Origin: Anas platyrhynchos
Lineage: Eukaryota > Chordata > Aves > Anseriformes > Anatidae
Direction: 5' to 3'
NCBI RefSeq assembly: GCF_047663525.1
Contig: NC_092603.1
Span: forward strand, 1,095,501-1,159,500
Length of the DNA: 64,000 bases
Positions 53,521 to 64,000 of the stretch are shown here, one piece after another. The notes beneath the pieces were generated by a model. That model had not been told where the DNA came from. It did no database searches and was given only the letters and a program-made list of their open reading frames with translations. The translations under genes and the position numbers were made by a program. The first letter of the stretch is position 1. The number at the start of each line of letters is the position of its first letter.

Positions 53521-54185
53521 ATGGTGTGGAATACCCTTTTGGACAGTTTGGGTCAGCTGTCCTGGGTCTGTCCCAGCTCCTGCTGCACCTCCAGCCTGCC
53601 CAGTTGCAGGACAGAGCGAGAAGCTGAGAAGTCCTTGGCTTGGTGTAAACTCTGCGACAATTAAGACATCAGTGTGATATCAACATTCTTCTCATCCTAA
53701 ATCCCAAACACAGCACCATACCAGCTACAAAATGAGCACCAGGTGAGCATGTTTGGACAGAGCAAGTGAGCCTGGGGCTCTGCTAAGCGGGCTGTAGGGT
53801 TCTCGTGGGGATGTTGCCACATGCTGTTTCCATCAGGCAGCACCATTTACAGCACCAATTTATTGAAAGAGAGAGGGAGGGGCAGCAGCACCCTGCCTAT
53901 GATCCTGCATGATATCAGTCGTTGGAATGCCCCCAGGGGCAAGTCCTTACTTCCTCATGTTATTTGTTTTCCAGCAGCAGTGCCAATGAATGTGGCACAA
54001 GGTTGCAGAGATCTGGCCCTTTGCCCCTAGGGTGTAGTACAGCCTCTGTAGGGCTGGAACTGATACTGATTACAGTTTTATGGATTTACAAGTATTTTTT
54101 TTTTTTTTGTAATGATAAAAATAAAACACATTGCAAGCTAATTGCACCAATCCGTACACTAATACTCTCATCTGTGCTTGGTCAG
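53520..54185. other. No gene recognised
   Basis: Mixed-composition sequence with only short open frames. A stretch of about 45 bp at 53803-53850 ('gtggggatgttgccac...tttccatcaggcagcacca') recurs at 56105-56150. Confidence 0.3.
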
Positions 54186-54189
54186 GTTC

Positions 54190-55075
54190 AAACCTTGAAA
54201 TTACTCACAGGGCCATAATGAAGAGGGTTGCTGTCACCCCAAATATTAGCAGTAAGCGTCCTGCAGGCTGGGCTTTTCGGGGTGGGCACCATACAGCTCT
54301 CTGTCTCCTGCAGTCTTTGAAAGGGAATGGAAAGATTCTTTATGGCAGACCCACTGGTATTCACCTTCACAGATATTTTTGCTCCAGCCTCTTGTCTTTG
54401 AAAGTCCCACAGCCTTTCTCCACACTTGGAAGGGAACTGAACCTGCAAACCATAACTGTCAGCATCTGAAACCAGCTCCTTTTCCTCTTGGAGAGGTGGC
54501 AACAGCAGCTCCTTTCTGCAGCCTGTCTCACGGGGCTCCAGGTGGCTTCTTGCTGCTGGCTTATCTCTGGGGCTGAAATGGAATAAATAGAGTCAGGGGC
54601 AGAAACGGAGCAAAGCTGCTTCTTATGCAGCTGCACTCACACTGTGGTGCTGAAGGAGGAGTTGTCCACCCATTTCCACGTGTTGTTGGATGCCTTTAAT
54701 TCAATCCACACTAATGGCCTGCTCTTGTCCATAATCTCATCTACGTGCTCCTGGGAGATAGGAGAGGAGTGCTAGCTTCCAAGGGCCTTCAGCAAGAGGC
54801 TCGTTGGGATGCATAGCTGGCTTTTTGAACCCATTTGGTTCATGCTCAAAAAGAGGGGCCCTAAACACCACCCATGCCTTGGGTGCCACCTTAGTGCCTG
54901 CTCTGAAGGCAGCTCAGTGGGTGAAAAGAGCTTAAATTTAGCACCTGAGACACCAGAGGCACTCCCTGAGCTCTGTGTCCCTCCTTCCTCCCACGCCAAA
55001 GGTGGGAAGGGGCCTCCAAAGACCTTTAGGTGGCGACTCAGCCCCGTTCCCACCTCTTAGCAGGAGGAAGGTTGG
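54190..55075 (-). pseudogene. B4: last two CTLD exons of a diverged NKR-P1-like gene
   Basis: The CTLD2 exon (54750-54641, 110 nt) is open, with donor and acceptor intact (EHVDEIMDK, WKWVDNSSF). The last exon begins at 54442 but hits a stop after about 24 residues. One base out of frame, the expected ending resumes (CEGEYQWVCHK), so a single-base frameshift broke it. The remainder upstream is cut off by a reverse CR1 at about 55080. It is more diverged from B1 and B2 than B3 is. Exons 1-4 are absent. Confidence 0.75.
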
Positions 55076-55079
55076 AGCT

Positions 55080-56100
55080 AGACTAAACAACCCCAACTCC
55101 CTCACAGGACTTGTGCTCCAGGCCCCTCCCCATCTTTGTAGCCCTTCTCTGGACACGCTCCAGGGCCTCCATGTCCTTCTTGTAGTGAGGGACCCAAAAC
55201 TGAATACAACACTTGAGGTGTGGTCTCACCAGGGGACAATCACCTCCCTGGCCCTGCTGGCTGCACCATTCCCGGTACAGGCCAGGATGCCTTTGGCCTT
55301 CTTGGCCACTGGGCCAACTGCTTGTCAAGGAGAATGCTGTGGGAGACTGTGTCAAAGGCCTTGCTGAAGCCTAGGCAGACCATACCAATGGCCTTTCCCT
55401 CACCCACCATGCGGGTCACCCGGTCATATCAGGGGATGAAGTTGGTCAGGCATGGTTGCCTTTCATGAACCCATGCTGACTGGGCCTGATCCCCCGGTTG
55501 TCCTGCACGTGCTGTGTGATTGCATTCAAGATGACCTGTTCCATCACCTCTCTTGGCACCAAGGCCAGGCTGACAGGCCTGTAGCTCCCCGATCCTCCTT
55601 ATTACCCTTCTTGTAGATGGGCATCACATCAGCAACTCTCCAGTCATCTGGGACCTCTCTGGATGACCATGACCATTGACAGACAACAGAAACTGGCCCA
55701 GCAATCACATCCTTCCACCAGATCCCTCAGCACCCTCAGGTGGATCCCATTTGGCCCCATGGACTTGGGACAGTCCAGGTGGAGCAGCAGGTCTCTAACT
55801 GCTTCCACCTGAAATGTGGGGGCTTTCTTCTGCTCCCTGTCTCATCCTTCCAGGTCAGGAGGCCCTCTTCTTACCATTAATAGGGTTGTAAAAACATTTT
55901 ATGTTATCCTTAACCATAGTGGCCAGGTTGAGCTCATGCTGGGCTCTGGCCTACTTGATTTTTTCTCTGCATATGCTGGCAAACTTCCCTGTACGCTGCC
56001 TTTGTTGCCTGCCCCTTCTTCCAGCACACATAAACTCTCTTTTTCTCCCGGACAGTCAGCAAAAGCTCCCTGTTCAGCCCGTAACGTTACTTGCAGCTCT
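55080..56100 (-). mobile_element. CR1 LINE body fragment, reverse orientation
   Basis: Reverse-strand reading gives the C-terminal CR1 reverse-transcriptase and downstream region. The phrases 'ctctggacacgctccagggcctccatgtcc', 'aaggccttgctgaagcc', 'aacccatgctgactgggcctgat', and 'aggctgacaggcctgtagctcccc' are CR1 hallmarks. Frames are broken by stops. It truncates B4. Confidence 0.85.
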
Positions 56101-56269
56101 GCTCGTGGGGATGTTGCCACCTGCTGTTTCCATCAGGCAGCACCACTTGCTTACAAGACATCCTTTACTGACAAGCCACTCCAAAAGTTTTTTCTATTCA
56201 CCTTTTTAACCAGACTATAGATATACGTATATTTATTTACATCTATTGATTCAAAGATCGAAGCCGAAA

Positions 56270-56620
56270 TTTCTAAGTGACGAAGTATCCTTTATTGTCA
56301 GTGCTGGATGCACAGGGGATCCTTCCACCTAACGTGCATGTTCGAAGTAACAAACTCATATTTATACAGCAAAACAATGAATATTCAATCAATGCCTATA
56401 CATATTCATTACCCAAACCCGCCCATTCTCGCTTTGTATGCTAATTAGCTTATCAGTCCTTGCGCTTGCGCAAAGCCTCCCAAGAATTGTGGGCAGGGGT
56501 CTTCAGGACGTGGGCAGTGGTCTTTGGGTGGAAGACCGTGTAGGGAACCATGGATGTAGATCATGGAGAGCTGGTGGGATGATTCCCATGACTGGAGCGT
56601 GCCTGTTGATGGCTACGAAC
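56270..56620 (-). mobile_element. Probable ERV-L-type LTR remnant
   Basis: 'cctttattg' (reverse AATAAA) is followed by 'gctggatgcacaggggatcc' and an AT-rich region with 'ctaattagctta' and 'cttgcgcttgcgcaa'. The arrangement resembles avian ERV-L LTRs. The assignment is from memory of the pattern, with no internal genes to confirm it. Confidence 0.35.
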
Positions 56621-56639
56621 TGTTCAGAAGGGAGGAAAT

Positions 56640-57190
56640 AATTCCTATATTAGGAATTGGATAGATTGTGAAGAGCTCTGCCTGAGAAACAGCCGTGACC
56701 AGGTGGAGAGCTCGTGGGTGAAAATCAAGGATCGGTCCGGTAAAGGACTGGTGGTTGGGGTCTGCTACAGCCCACCTGATGAGTATGTTGGCGAGGTCTT
56801 CTTGCTTCAGCTACAACTGTTGTGCTCACAAGCTCTTGTCCTGAGGAGGATTTCAACCACCCAGATATCTGCTGGGATAGCGGCACGGCGGTTTCCAGAC
56901 AATCCAGGAGACACCTGGAGTGTGTTGAGGATAACGTCCTGGTCCAGGTAATCGACGGACCGACACGAGGTGTAACCTTACTAGCCTTGGTGCTCACCAG
57001 TGTGGAAGAGAGCTTCACAGAGGTTACGATTGCCTGGTGACGACCACTACCTGGTGGAGTTGGTGACCCTGAGGAATACGGGTCTGACAAAAAGCAGAGT
57101 CAGGACCCTGAACTTCCAAAAAGAGGACCCTGAACTTCAGGAGAACAAACTTCTGTCTGCTCAAGGAATTACTGGCTGGGATCCCCCAGG
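56640..57190 (+). mobile_element. CR1 LINE endonuclease-region fragment
   Basis: Broken frames carry 'GVCYSPPDE' and 'DFNHPDICW', which match the endonuclease domain of CR1 (GxCYxPP and DFN motifs). At least one frameshift separates them. It is an old truncated copy. Confidence 0.75.
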
Positions 57191-57560
57191 AAACTGTCCC
57201 TAAGGCCATAGGAATGGAACACGTGCACGTATATACGTGTATAAATATATATTTCACAGACTAACAAAATTTTGGAATCAGAAGGGAGCTTGAAAAATCA
57301 TTTTGTCCATATAAAAATAATAATAATAACAATAATAATAAAATGGGGGACAACAAAGTGCAATGTGGTCGATGATCTTCAGATGATATGGAGAACAGCA
57401 TCCCCAGGTCTGGTCCGTAAGGTTTGGGTCTTGTTCAGCACTAATGTTAGTCAGCACCTCTTCCATCTCAGGTTCCATCCTTAGTCATCAAGCTTCAGTT
57501 TTGACCTCAAAACCACAGACGCAAACACTTTAAAAGATTTCTGAAGAGCATCATCCTTCA
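57190..57560. other. Intergenic/3' side of gene D
   Basis: It includes an (AAT)n-like microsatellite at 57318-57344. No coding exon was recognised. This stretch is the likely 3' UTR of gene D on the minus strand, but no canonical polyadenylation site was fixed. Confidence 0.3.
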
Positions 57561-60455
57561 TCAATGAGAGGAGCCGCCAGTGCCCAGCACGGGGAAGGTC
57601 CTTTCTCCGCAACCATTCTCAGGAGCTGCCCGCACAGCCTGGGGCTTGCTGCAGATATAAGGCCGGCTCTGCCAACAGCTTGAGGTCGCCATGTCCTCGC
57701 CATTCAAGTAGACGCACTCTGCGCTGCCCTGCACCAGGAACCTGCAACGACAAGGAATGTCACTGTCACTCAGCACTTCCCATGCCCTCCAGCAGCAGTG
57801 CACGGCCACAGCACACCGGGGCCATCAGGCTCTGCCCGCTCGCAGGACTCACGTCAAATTGAAGCTGCTGCCATCCACCCACAGCAGGTGTTCACCCCGT
57901 CTCCGCAGCCCAAGCCAGGAATCCCCGTTGTCTTTGAATTGTCTCAGAAATTGCTGGGTGGCAAGGAGAGAGGCAGACAGTCAGAAGCTGCTGGAGCACC
58001 GCGCTCCATCAGCCCCACGGGACTCGCTGCCCCGCTGTGCGACATCCCGCCCGGCTGTCCCAGCCCCACAGCCACCCATCACCCCGCACTCACCAATTCC
58101 CAGTCCTGATTCACCACGACCAGCGAGGCCCCGTGTCTCGAGCACTGCTCCTGGCTCCAGCTCCAGTTGCCTTGCTCCTGCTGCCCCGACAGGTAGTAGC
58201 AGACGTTGCAGTACCCAACCCATTTGGAAGGGCACGCCAGCACCGGGGCTGTCTCCTGCCCTGGTCTGGTTGCTGCAGAGCAAAGAGGACATTAAATGAG
58301 GTTATAGCAAGAGGGAGATCGGGCTCTTCTCCCTCCCAAGTGGTAAGACAAGGGGAGAGTCTCCCAAGCTACACCAGGGGAGGTTGAGGTTGTATATTAG
58401 GAGGAATTTCTTTACCAAAGGGGTTTGTGGCTGCCCAGGGAAGTGGTTGAGTCACCATCCCTGGAGGTCTTCAAGACACGGGTAGGTGTAGAACTCAGGA
58501 GCATGGTTTAGCGGTGGACTCGTTAAAGGTTGGGCTGGATGATCTCAGAGGGCTTTGCATAGCATGGCTCGGGTTGGGAGGGACCTTACAGATCACCCAG
58601 TTGCAACCCCAGCCAGTTCTATAACCCTCTGTGTAGAGGGGTGGGATGGTGGTGGCCACTCTGCCCTTACCTATCAGCGCAACAATGATAAGAAACAGCA
58701 TCAAGTTCAGGATTATCAGCATATTCCGCTGTCGCTCGGTTGTGCAAACCCTGCCTGCAGCAGAAGGAAAAGATATTTGTGGTGAGGACACTGCCCTCAC
58801 ATCGCCAGCACGACCAGAAGGCCATGCCAGGGGGATCACGGACACCCCTCGACCCCGTTTCCCTCCTCCTTGGCACGGGGTTCACCCCCACAAGTGCTGC
58901 AGCAGCAGGAGGACAGCTCAAAACCCAGCTGGGCACTGGCCCTGCACTCACCCAGGCATCTTTGGGACCTGTTGCTGCCTGTGGGTGCAGCATCTGTGGG
59001 CATCTCAACAGGGAGGGTCACCACCGTGTCCTGGGAGTCCTGGGGCTGGTCGGGGTCCTCATATTGGGAGGTGAGGCCACTCTGCTCGTCTTGCACCGTA
59101 GTGTTCACCGATCCAGGAGTGCTTAGCACGTCAGAAGGCATTGGTGCTGCTAAAAATAAAAACCAAAACATAGAAGGCAAGGCTCGGATGCGGTTCCCCT
59201 CCCCTGCAAGCCCAGCAAGCGGGGTGATGAGGTGGAAAAGCGAGGCTGAAGGAGCGATCCCTGGTTGGCTGCAGACAGCAGCACCACGAGGCTCGGCCCC
59301 GTAGCTCCACCAGTGTGCACCCAGCCGTTGAGAAACGCCAAGCATATTGTGCAAGGTGTGTTAAGTATCTTCAGAAAAGGAGAAGTGGGAAGGAGTTTGC
59401 AATGTGTGCAAAAAGATTCATGCAGCCATTGAGGTTGAGGTTGAGTGACAGAACAAGTTGAAACGGAACAATTTGGGCAACATGGAGGGTTTTATGGCTG
59501 TCTTCAACCACATGCTGCGGCATGTGAGCTCACCTGATGCAGATTTGGCATTGAAAGTGAAGGCAGAGAAGAAGAGGGGAGCAGAAAAAAAAAAAGGGGG
59601 AGCAAAAAAAAAACAAAAAATCAAACAAACAAACAAAAAAAAAACAAAAAAAAAAAACAAAAAAAGGGGGAACAAAAAAAAAAAAAACAAAAAAAAAACA
59701 ACAATGAAAACACAAAGAAAGGCGAGAAAGAGACAAAGAATTGAAAGAGGGTGGAAAAATGGGAGAGGGGGATTCTCTCTGATTCGTCCCGTCTCTCGGA
59801 CGGGGGAGAGAATCAGAAAAAATAATAATAAATTAAGCCTGTGGGTTGAGACAGAGACAGTTTATTAGGGCAGCAAAGAAAGGAAAATAAAAATAATAAT
59901 GGGAATAGCACCACTACTGCTAATGTGTACAAAACAAGCGATCCTCTCAGCGTTCAGGGTCTGAGCAGGGCAGCGGATGAACTCATGCACTGCATATTCC
60001 CTCAAGCTAAGCTCAGGACTGTGAGAACAAAAATGTTTTTTTTTCACCAGAATTGGCAACATGGGAAGCAGAGGAAATGCCAGGGAGGTGGGTGGCGTCA
60101 CAGCTCCGTGAGGGTTGGAAATGGATGAAGAAAAAGAGAAAAGAAGCATTTTGGGGACCTCTGCTGTACGGTTCCCCGTAGCTCCGGGGGCACAGGAGGA
60201 TGGGGAGAGCACACAGGGCTGATGTGTGTCCTCTGAAGGCATTTGTTTGGGGACCTCCAGATGGATTTAGAGGTGGCTGCATGGAAAAATTCAGAGCCTG
60301 TCCTCACCCCTCCAAATATCCCACAAGCGCCCCCCCTGAGCAAGATCTGACTTTCCTCCAGCATTACCACATTTATGTAGATTTTCCTCATCTCTGGGAG
60401 GTTTCAGTTCTTCTTTTTCGTCAGGGTGAGTGTTTTTGTAGTCTCCTTTCCCCAT
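57561..60455 (-). CDS. D: CLEC2-like lectin with an extra cytoplasmic exon
   Basis: Six exons, high to low: 60455-60368, 59149-58952, 58754-58671, 58272-58094, 57953-57853 and 57741-57561 (about 276 residues). All introns are GT-AG and phases join. Exon 1 (MGKGDYKNTHPDE) is homologous to A1/A2 exon 1. Exon 2 adds about 66 acidic, Pro/Ser/Thr-rich cytoplasmic residues (SQYEDPDQPQDSQ) with no counterpart in A genes. Exon 3 is the membrane segment (MLIILNLMLFLIIVALI). Exons 4-6 form the CTLD (CPSKW, CYYLSG, WLGLRRRGEHLLWVDGSSF, ECVYL, YICSKP), with a 26-residue tail. The exon 2 acceptor could be three bases further in. If exon 1 is not joined, an ATG at 59141 within exon 2 would serve. It faces away from gene F, and a matching noncoding exon ends at 61159. 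Confidence 0.78.
58310..58565 (+). mobile_element. CR1 LINE 3' tail in an intron of gene D
   Basis: 'ctacaccaggggaggttgaggttg', 'gcccagggaagtggttgagtcacc', and 'gcatggtttagcggtgg' are CR1 phrases. It lies between the membrane exon and the first CTLD exon, antisense to the gene. Confidence 0.8.
59565..59720. repeat. A-rich low-complexity tract
   Basis: Long A-runs are broken by C and GGGG within intron 1 of gene D. Open frames here are low-complexity Lys/Asn or Phe strings and not coding. Confidence 0.85.
59765..59905. mobile_element. Avian LTR-like fragment
   Basis: It shares 'gggagagaatcagaaaaa' and 'gggttgagacagagacagtttatt' with the pattern at 53400-53500. It lies in intron 1 of gene D. 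Confidence 0.4.
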
Positions 60456-60800
60456 GGCTAGCAAGGAAATATCAGGTCCCGCCGATCACGTGTACCCGTC
60501 CTGTCCCGATGCCGTGACTGCCGGAGCACCCTGTGATAGCAAGGAGAGGGTTGAGCGTTGGGGGGCCAGCAAAGCCCCCCAGGTGTGTGAGGAGTTTTGG
60601 AGATCTGGGGGGAAACGTAGGGAAAAAGTGGGTGGGAAAAGGGTTTGCGGTTTGCAGGAGGGTGAAGGAAGGAAAAGGGGACAGGAAGATGCACGGGGCG
60701 GAGGCACCGGAGTGGGGGAGAAAGGAGCAGGGGCAGGCTGAGGAGCTGCAAGAAAATTCACCCAGCACCGCAGCAGCAGCAACTTTCATAAAGAAAAGGA
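60456..60800 (-). promoter_or_regulatory. Upstream region of gene D coding exon 1
   Basis: On the minus strand this matches the C-rich leader upstream of A1/A2 exon 1, including 'ggggggctttgctggccccccaac'. The polypyrimidine block is present in modified form. It is either leader plus proximal promoter, or intron sequence if the noncoding exon at 61159 is used. Confidence 0.35.
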
Positions 60801-61059
60801 AGAGTTTTGGGAATCGTGAGGTTTTCGAGGCTTTCCTCACCGAGCCACGGCGCTGCGTGCGCCCTTCGGGTGCAAAGTTCATTGAAAGAAGGGAGTGAGC
60901 GAGAGGAGAACGAGAAAAAAAAATAAATAAATAAAACACAGCACAAATGCAAAAAGAAAGGCGAGGGAGTGACGAAGAGGGTGGGAAAAGGGGCAAAGGA
61001 GCACATAATGAAGTAAATAAATAAACTTTAAAGCAATGAAAGAAAAAAAGTTGGGAAGC

Positions 61060-61230
61060 CCGCCCTGGCTGGCTGCTCCTTTCCTTCCCGTTTCAGCCCC
61101 GAGCCGAGCGCTGCTCGCTCAGCTGGCCCCGAATTTCGCTGCTCGGAGGCGAACTTACCTTCTGAGTGTCTTCTCCGGTATGGTTTGTTGCAATAAATGT
61201 GCGGAGATTAAATAAATCACAAAGGACAGC
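61060..61230 (-). promoter_or_regulatory. Presumed noncoding first exon and donor of gene D
   Basis: Read on the minus strand, a donor (gtaagttcg) starts at 61158, directly after the exon end at 61159. It is followed by the same conserved block (gaaac/tgggaaggaaaggagcagcc) that follows every 5'-exon module in the window. This is the anchor for calling those modules noncoding first exons. The 5' limit of the exon is not visible. Confidence 0.4.
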
Positions 61231-61739
61231 CCACCGTTACGTAAGCTGTTGCTTTTGCCCAATGCCACGGCTACGCCGCCACATATACGAACTGTAAATG
61301 ATTAAATAAAAAAAAGCAACTCAAATGACTCAACAGTTCACTGCTTGCTGCTTGGAGTTGCCTTCACGATGTTATCCTGGCTGCCAAAAGAGGAAGGGGA
61401 GCAAATCTCTGATGTTTTTGATGAAGAAACCCCGTTCAGTTGAAACATCCTGTCCCCGGTGCAGAAGCAGAGAGGGGGAGAAATAATGGCGAAAACCTCC
61501 AGATGCTGCATTTTTTTTTTTTTTTACTGCTCTGACAAAATGTCCCTGCAAAGGGGTGGATGAGTGTTGCTTCAACTTCCCTGTTCTGAGGGCAAAACGG
61601 TGATTTTGGTTTTTCTGAGGTCTGGTAAGCCCGACCACATATTTTTAGGGCGCGTATTCCTTCGGGTGTGTATCCTTTGCGGTGCGTATCCTTTAGGGTG
61701 CGTATCCAAATAGCCTTTTTTTTTTCCCCTCAGAACAGA

Positions 61740-61751
61740 ATTATCTTTTCC

Positions 61752-61794
<43 letters not shown>

Positions 61795-61800
61795 TTTTTC
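61740..61800. repeat. (TTTA)n microsatellite
   Basis: About eleven uninterrupted TTTA units lie between genes D and F. The equivalent of this region in the inverted copy near 51900 lacks the expansion. Confidence 0.9.
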
Positions 61801-62585
61801 CTTGAGGGTGGAGAGGGCAAGGGGGGCAGACAGAGCGACGACAACTCCTAGATGACCACAACGGTTTTTCGCGGCGTGAAAAACCAATCTGTAGCTGTGA
61901 CTTGCTATAGCGACAGGAGGACAGGAAAAAACAAAGAACAGTGTTTTATTTGTTTTTTTTTTATTTTTTTTTTTCAGTTTGGTTTGTTTTTTTCTTTTTT
62001 TGCAAGAAAATCCTGGAAGAACACAGCTGGAAAGCTGTGCACAGGCAGGGGCTGAGCAAAGGCACCTGGCAGAGCAGGGAAGACAGGATTAAATGCTGGT
62101 GTTAATAAAAAAAAATAGAAATAGCTAAATTAATTAATCAATTAAACACTTTCTTAGCTGCTTTCAAGCATGTGTGCCTTTTTTACTGGAATCCCAACGA
62201 AGCAGTGCCTTGTATCCATCAAAGGGATTTATCTGGGCTTGCACCAGGATGGGGAAAAACACTAAAAGACGCAAAAACACATTTTTTTTTGGCCGTGAGA
62301 TAGCGCAAGACCCGAGCCTGCCCCTATCTTCTCATTAGGGATGTAATTTAAAGGACGGGCTGTGAGCCTGGGGGAGGCAGGAGGATCTTGTGCCCCTCAC
62401 CCGGGCACCAGGCGAGGGTGTTGGTGACCCCAAAAACTTTCAGGGGCATTGAACGGCCGTGAGCTGTGGCAGGAAGCTCCGGCCCTGCTGCTGGTTCGCA
62501 CTTCACCGGTGCAGCTCTGAGCATTTTGGTTTCCTGTCCTCCGGACCCCGTCGTGTCCCCTCCACCTGCTGTGTGTCCTCCTGAC
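61800..62585. other. Intergenic region upstream of gene F
   Basis: It includes T-rich runs (61950-62000) and, from 62360, the 5' flank of the hemITAM exon. That flank also occurs inverted at 50715-50850 and 51476-51530, split there by the LTR element. No exon was recognised before 62586. Confidence 0.4.
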
Positions 62586-63989
62586 ATGGAGGATGAGGAT
62601 GGCTACATGGCCTTGGACAGGCGATGCAAGTGGGATGCTGCGGAGAGGCCGGGACCCCTCCGGGACGCAGGTAGCGGGGTCCGGTCCTCCGTCCCCACCA
62701 CGGGTTTGTGGTGGCGAGAGGATACCCCGGGTGGCGATTGCTTGGCGGGGGGAAGAAGCGGGGTGGTGCAGCTCTTGGGGTCCCAGAGAGTCGCTCAAGC
62801 TGGGGAAATTGAGAAGGGGATTTGGGGGGACGCTTGTCTGTGATTTTTGGACACCCCACGGCACCCAGACGCTGGCTGCTGGCGCCCCCGTTTCGCTCCC
62901 ATCTTGTCACCGTCGGGCTCGGCTGCATCCCCAAAAACCCTTTTGCTCTGAAGAAGAGGGATTTTGGGGCAACCCCCGAGACAGAGAACAGGGCTGACGG
63001 ATGCTCTCGGCCCCCCCACTTCTCCTTTTGTGTCCCTTCCCCTGGCTGCAGGCCCTGCCACGAGGGACCCCGAGCCAGGCTTCGCCCCCCGGTGGATTCG
63101 CACCCCCATGCGATCCCCCCGCTGCCTCCTCGGGGCCCTGGTGGCCGTTCTGCTGCTGTCCTTTGCGATATGCGGTGAGTTGACACCCCTGGGCGTCCTT
63201 TTTCGGGGGTGCTGGGGACTGGGGACACCCCCGTTTGGGCTCAGGGTCCCTCTCCCCCAGTGTCGTGGCTGCTGGTGGAGAGGCACCAGGGGGCTGTGGG
63301 GTGCGGGAACGCGTCGCAGGGACAAAGTTTTGCCACCCTGGGCTGCACCCACCTGGGGCTGAGGACGAGCTTGTGCCCCCCCGGAGGTAACCCCCTTAAA
63401 ATATTGCATAAAATATTGTCTGAACCCCGTTATCACCCACCCCGTGGCGCTGTGGTGGGGTTGTTCGCGTGGCTGTTTGTCTGTCTGTCCGTCTGTCTGC
63501 AGACGGTGGGGGCTGCGAGCTGTGCCCCGTGGGGTGGACGCTGCACAGGAGGAAGTGTTTTTGGGTCACCAGCAAGAGCAGCTCCTGGAGGGAGAGCCGA
63601 GAGAACTGCAGCCATCAGAGAGCCCAGCTGCTGGTGCCAGAGGACCAGGGCGAGCTGGTAACGGGGCTGATACTGGCTAGGATGTGGGACGGGGCTCAGG
63701 GTTGCAGCCGAGGGGATGTGGGGTCCAGAAATTTGGGGTCCGCACCCATAAGGTGCAGGGATGGGTGCCCAAACCTCTGGGGGGATGCCAGCGGGGCTCC
63801 TGGCTGGGTGGGGGGAGCCAGTTTTGGGGACAGCAAACAACACCGTAGTCACCAGCCCAGTTTCCTCTCGTAGGACTTCCTAAATCGAGTCATACAGAAA
63901 CCCACACGCTACTTCTGGATCGGCCTCTCCCAGCCCTCTGTGGGGATGGCTTGGACCTGGCTGGATGGCTCCCGCCTGGACCAGAGCCG
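62586..63989 (+). CDS. F: hemITAM-bearing NK-type lectin receptor (3' end outside window)
   Basis: Five exons are visible: 62586-62670, 63052-63174, 63261-63386, 63503-63657 and 63874-63989. All have GT-AG borders, and a donor follows at 63990. Exon 1 (MEDEDGYMALDRR) carries a hemITAM-like DEDGYxxL, the Syk-coupling motif of human CLEC-2, with Y-M-x-L also seen in NKp80. Exon 2 has the membrane segment (CLLGALVAVLLLSFAIC), without a charged residue. Exon 3 is the stalk. Exons 4-5 begin the CTLD (CELCPVGW, CFWV, ENCSH, YFWIGLSQ, WTWLDGS). The exon 4 length (155) and phases equal those of B1/B2, showing common descent. The last CTLD exon is beyond 64000. By motif it is probably an activating receptor. 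It is head to head with gene D, whose type is its likely ligand class. Confidence 0.8.
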
Positions 63990-64000
63990 GTGAGAGCCTG

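Noticed and set aside
56703-57040. Possible host gene with an endonuclease-like motif
   Set aside because: The motifs (GVCYSPP, DFNHPDICW) are those of the CR1 endonuclease, and the frame is broken, so it is a transposon remnant.
59418-59868. Lys-rich and Phe-rich open frames
   Set aside because: Low-complexity translation of A-runs in gene D intron 1.
62397-63436. Long minus-strand frames opposite gene F
   Set aside because: They are antisense shadows of the GC-rich exons and introns of F, with Pro/Arg-rich content and no domain.

Overview
This is a vertebrate, almost certainly avian, genomic window. It carries many CR1-type LINE 3' tails and a CR1 body fragment, several LTR-like retroviral remnants of the kind common in birds, short introns with GT-AG borders, and C-type lectin-like receptor genes of the natural-killer family. 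I cannot name the species. No bacterial or phage features are present.

The window is a tandemly duplicated cluster of NK-type C-type-lectin-like genes. Two families alternate. Family A (plus strand) is CLEC2/Clr-like: a short cytoplasmic tail, one membrane segment and a CTLD ending in WIC. Family B (minus strand) is NKR-P1/KLRB1-like: an ITIM tail (I-x-Y-x-x-L), a CPRWH motif before the membrane segment, and a CTLD ending in WVC. A and B genes lie tail to tail as putative ligand/receptor pairs. Unit 1 (about 23.7-33.2 kb) holds A1, whose exons are all open, and B1, which is frameshifted in exon 1. Unit 3 (about 41.3-50.8 kb) holds A2 and B2, both open throughout. Unit 2 (37.9-40.0 kb) and unit 4 (54.2-55.1 kb) are truncated 3' remnants. 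At the right lies a divergent pair: gene D (minus, CLEC2-like with an extra cytoplasmic exon) and gene F (plus, a hemITAM receptor with a DEDGYMAL tail that leaves the window before its last exon). Orphan copies of F's first exon also sit at 44-128, 33082-33166 and 50630-50714 on the minus strand.

The left third is dominated by a 29-bp, C-rich minisatellite of roughly 15.6 kb in three arrays (6690-8332, 9026-15012, 15708-23667). The unit has no stop codon in any frame, so it creates very long spurious reading frames on both strands. A segment of about 3.7 kb is repeated almost perfectly 6682 bp downstream. Comparison with unit 3 places the third array in the long 5' intron of A1, where the paralogue has only a ~100-bp polypyrimidine tract.

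The rest is repeated copies of a ~1-kb module that seems to be the noncoding first exon and promoter side of the A/D family, plus CR1 tails, LTR insertions and simple repeats. Exons were read by hand from splice sites, reading phase and comparison between copies. Boundaries are firm where paralogues agree, and approximate for repeats.
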